From Cohnella thermotolerans DSM 17683 (lineage in GTDB: Bacteria; Bacillota; Bacilli; Paenibacillales; Paenibacillaceae), in the NCBI RefSeq assembly GCF_000429825.1, contig NZ_AUCP01000006.1, positions 62,001 to 126,000 of the forward strand: a DNA stretch of 64,000 nucleotides. The letters are read 5' to 3'. Positions 63,121-64,000 of the stretch are shown here, one piece after another. The position numbers and the translations under genes were made by a program. Within the stretch, counting starts at the first letter, position 1. Every line of letters begins with the position of its first letter. The notes beneath the pieces are model-generated. The model saw only the letters and a program-made list of their open reading frames with translations, did not search any database and was not told the DNA's origin.

Positions 63121-63540
63121 TCAAGACTCGATATACTTGGCCAGCTTCTGCCCGATGCCGGTCCAGCCCTGGGCCATATTCTCGCGCACCGCCGGATGGG
63201 GCTGGCCGAATTCGGTCAATTTCTCCGGGTCCCATCCGTCGTGAATCAGCGTAAACTCCGTCTTGCCGTCCAGCTCCCTCAGCTCGAACGTCAGCGTCCA
63301 ATCCTTGCCCCAGCGGAAGGAGACGCGATGCGGAGAGTCGATCTCGGTCACTTTGCAGGGAGAATGGCCGAACGGTCCGGCGTCCAGGTGGAACTCGTGG
63401 CCGACGACCGGTTTAAAATCGTTGGGCATAAACCAGGCGGCGATCCCTTCCGCCGTGGAGACGGCCTTCCACACTTTGTCGATCGGCGCGTTCAGCACCT
63501 GCGTCTGCCGGATGGCAGGCAGTACGTTCGGATTGCTCAT
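63121..63540 (-). CDS. SRPBCC/AHSA1-family protein
   Basis: 139 residues: LPAIRQTQVLNAPIDKVWKAV, TAEGIAAWFMPNDFKPVVGHEF, RVSFRWGKDWTLTFELREL and a C-terminal helix (NMAQGWTGIGQKLAKYIES) outline the START-like fold with a hydrophobic pocket. The ligand is unknown. ATG 63540 has AGGAGG 9 nt upstream; the longer frame to 63657 overlaps the promoter region and is unlikely. First gene of the two-gene operon with arsR. Confidence 0.92.
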   Translation of the reverse strand: MSNPNVLPAIRQTQVLNAPIDKVWKAVSTAEGIAAWFMPNDFKPVVGHEFHLDAGPFGHSPCKVTEIDSPHRVSFRWGKDWTLTFELRELDGKTEFTLIHDGWDPEKLTEFGQPHPAVRENMAQGWTGIGQKLAKYIES

Positions 63541-63676
63541 CAATAAAAAGCCTCCTCTTCTGTTGCAGCGAAGGGAAAGGAGTTTAGCCTCCAGCCGATC
63601 GGGCTCGAAGGTCCGATCCCGGACACGGAATTTCTTCCGCCGCCGCATTTTACGCAACCATTCGGTTTCGCTTATG

Positions 63677-63706
63677 ATTATACGAAACCAAATGGTTTCG
63701 TGTCAA
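63677..63706 (-). promoter_or_regulatory. Promoter with ArsR-type operator of the AHSA1-arsR operon
   Basis: Minus strand -35 TTGACA (63706-63701), 18 nt, -10 TATAAT (63682-63677). The palindrome ACGAAACC-AAAT-GGTTTCGT (63682-63701) fills the whole spacer. A related half (AACCATTCGGTTTCG, 63656-63670) lies downstream. Confidence 0.82.
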
Positions 63707-63725
63707 AGGCATTTTTCCGGGAGTT

Positions 63726-64000
63726 TCAGGAATTCCGAAGCCGCATCGTTTTGGAAGCGGCCCATTTCTTGAACGGGTTGCCCAACGTTCCCCGCATGAA
63801 CATCCAGCTGAACAACGGAGCGCTGCCGGTGACGAGCATCAGCACGTTCAGAACGAGCGGCGCGCGGCTGAAATGAACCGTCGCGATGAACGCAGCCATG
63901 CCGGCGATTCGGCCCGCGTTGAGCGCGAGCTCGCGGACGACGACGTATTCGACCCGTTGCCTAGCGCTGCTCTCATTTTTGCCGATCAAATCGAACACCG
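63726..64000 (-). CDS. MFS transporter, C-terminal part (cut by window edge)
   Basis: The last ~90 residues of a membrane transporter, continuing beyond the right edge: FDLIGKNESSARQRVEYVVV, RELALNAGRIAGMAAFIATV, then two hydrophobic segments (LVLNVLMLVTGSAPLFSWMFM) and a basic tail. The pattern matches the end of YqgE-like MFS proteins in Bacillales. The methionine at 63998 is probably internal. The stop lies about 20 nt from the AHSA1 promoter. Substrate unknown. Confidence 0.7.
   Translation of the reverse strand, partial: VFDLIGKNESSARQRVEYVVVRELALNAGRIAGMAAFIATVHFSRAPLVLNVLMLVTGSAPLFSWMFMRGTLGNPFKKWAASKTMRLRNS

Overview
The window looks like chromosome of a GC-rich member of the Paenibacillaceae (Paenibacillus/Cohnella type). 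The evidence is Gram-positive ribosome-binding sites, lipoprotein-type ABC solute-binding proteins, several YesM/YesN-type two-component systems beside sugar ABC transporters, a PucR regulator, a LipL-type octanoyl transferase, AraM/EgsA, and perfect or near-perfect sigma-A promoters in AT-rich gaps. No rRNA, tRNA, CRISPR array, phage or insertion sequence was seen. This assignment is an inference from gene content.

Layout. 1-2.6 kb: an AraC-type regulator (cut by the left edge) divergent from an unrecognised TIM-barrel/GATase-like candidate glycosidase. 2.7-10.5 kb: a Bcr/CflA-like MFS exporter, then a minus-strand set lacI - BadF-type kinase - GH4 6-phospho-beta-glucosidase with a decayed solute-binding-protein remnant and twin LacI-type operators, then an orphan PAS sensor kinase of sporulation-kinase type. 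10.5-17.4 kb: alanine dehydrogenase, class III aminotransferase and CoA-acylating semialdehyde dehydrogenase, a repeat-rich gap, a nucleoside hydrolase and a DUF6492-like protein. 17.5-26.3 kb: an LplABC-like transporter with an unusual response regulator - histidine kinase - response regulator set, behind a strong promoter and a consensus CcpA (cre) site. 26.4-35.5 kb: an alpha-galactoside module (GH36, solute-binding protein, YesN/YesM pair, divergent permeases) whose two transporter promoters share one operator at identical spacing. 35.9-39.9 kb: DUF1284 protein, lipL, pepT, alkyltransferase-like protein, a broken Uma2 gene. 39.7-49.7 kb: reductive pyrimidine degradation (hydA, preA, preT), a PucR regulator and an NMT1/THI5-like ABC importer. 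50-53.5 kb: NDH-2 with DUF1641 protein, and glycerol-1-phosphate dehydrogenase. 53.7-60 kb: a third sugar ABC transporter with its own YesM/YesN pair. 60-64 kb: msrA, NlpC/P60 protein, split ThrE exporter, an AHSA1-ArsR operon and the 3' end of an MFS transporter.

How it fits together. Most of the window serves scavenging of sugars and nucleobases. Pyrimidine breakdown can be assembled from separate loci: nucleoside hydrolase releases the base, PreT/PreA reduce it, HydA opens the ring; the final amino acid (beta-alanine type) would be transaminated by the class III enzyme, the semialdehyde oxidised by the MmsA-like enzyme, and alanine recycled by Ald. A gene for beta-ureidopropionase was not seen. 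A short motif upstream of the mmsA, preT and ABC operons may tie these loci together. The sugar systems follow one plan: a membrane kinase senses the sugar or its binding protein, and an AraC-type response regulator drives the transporter.
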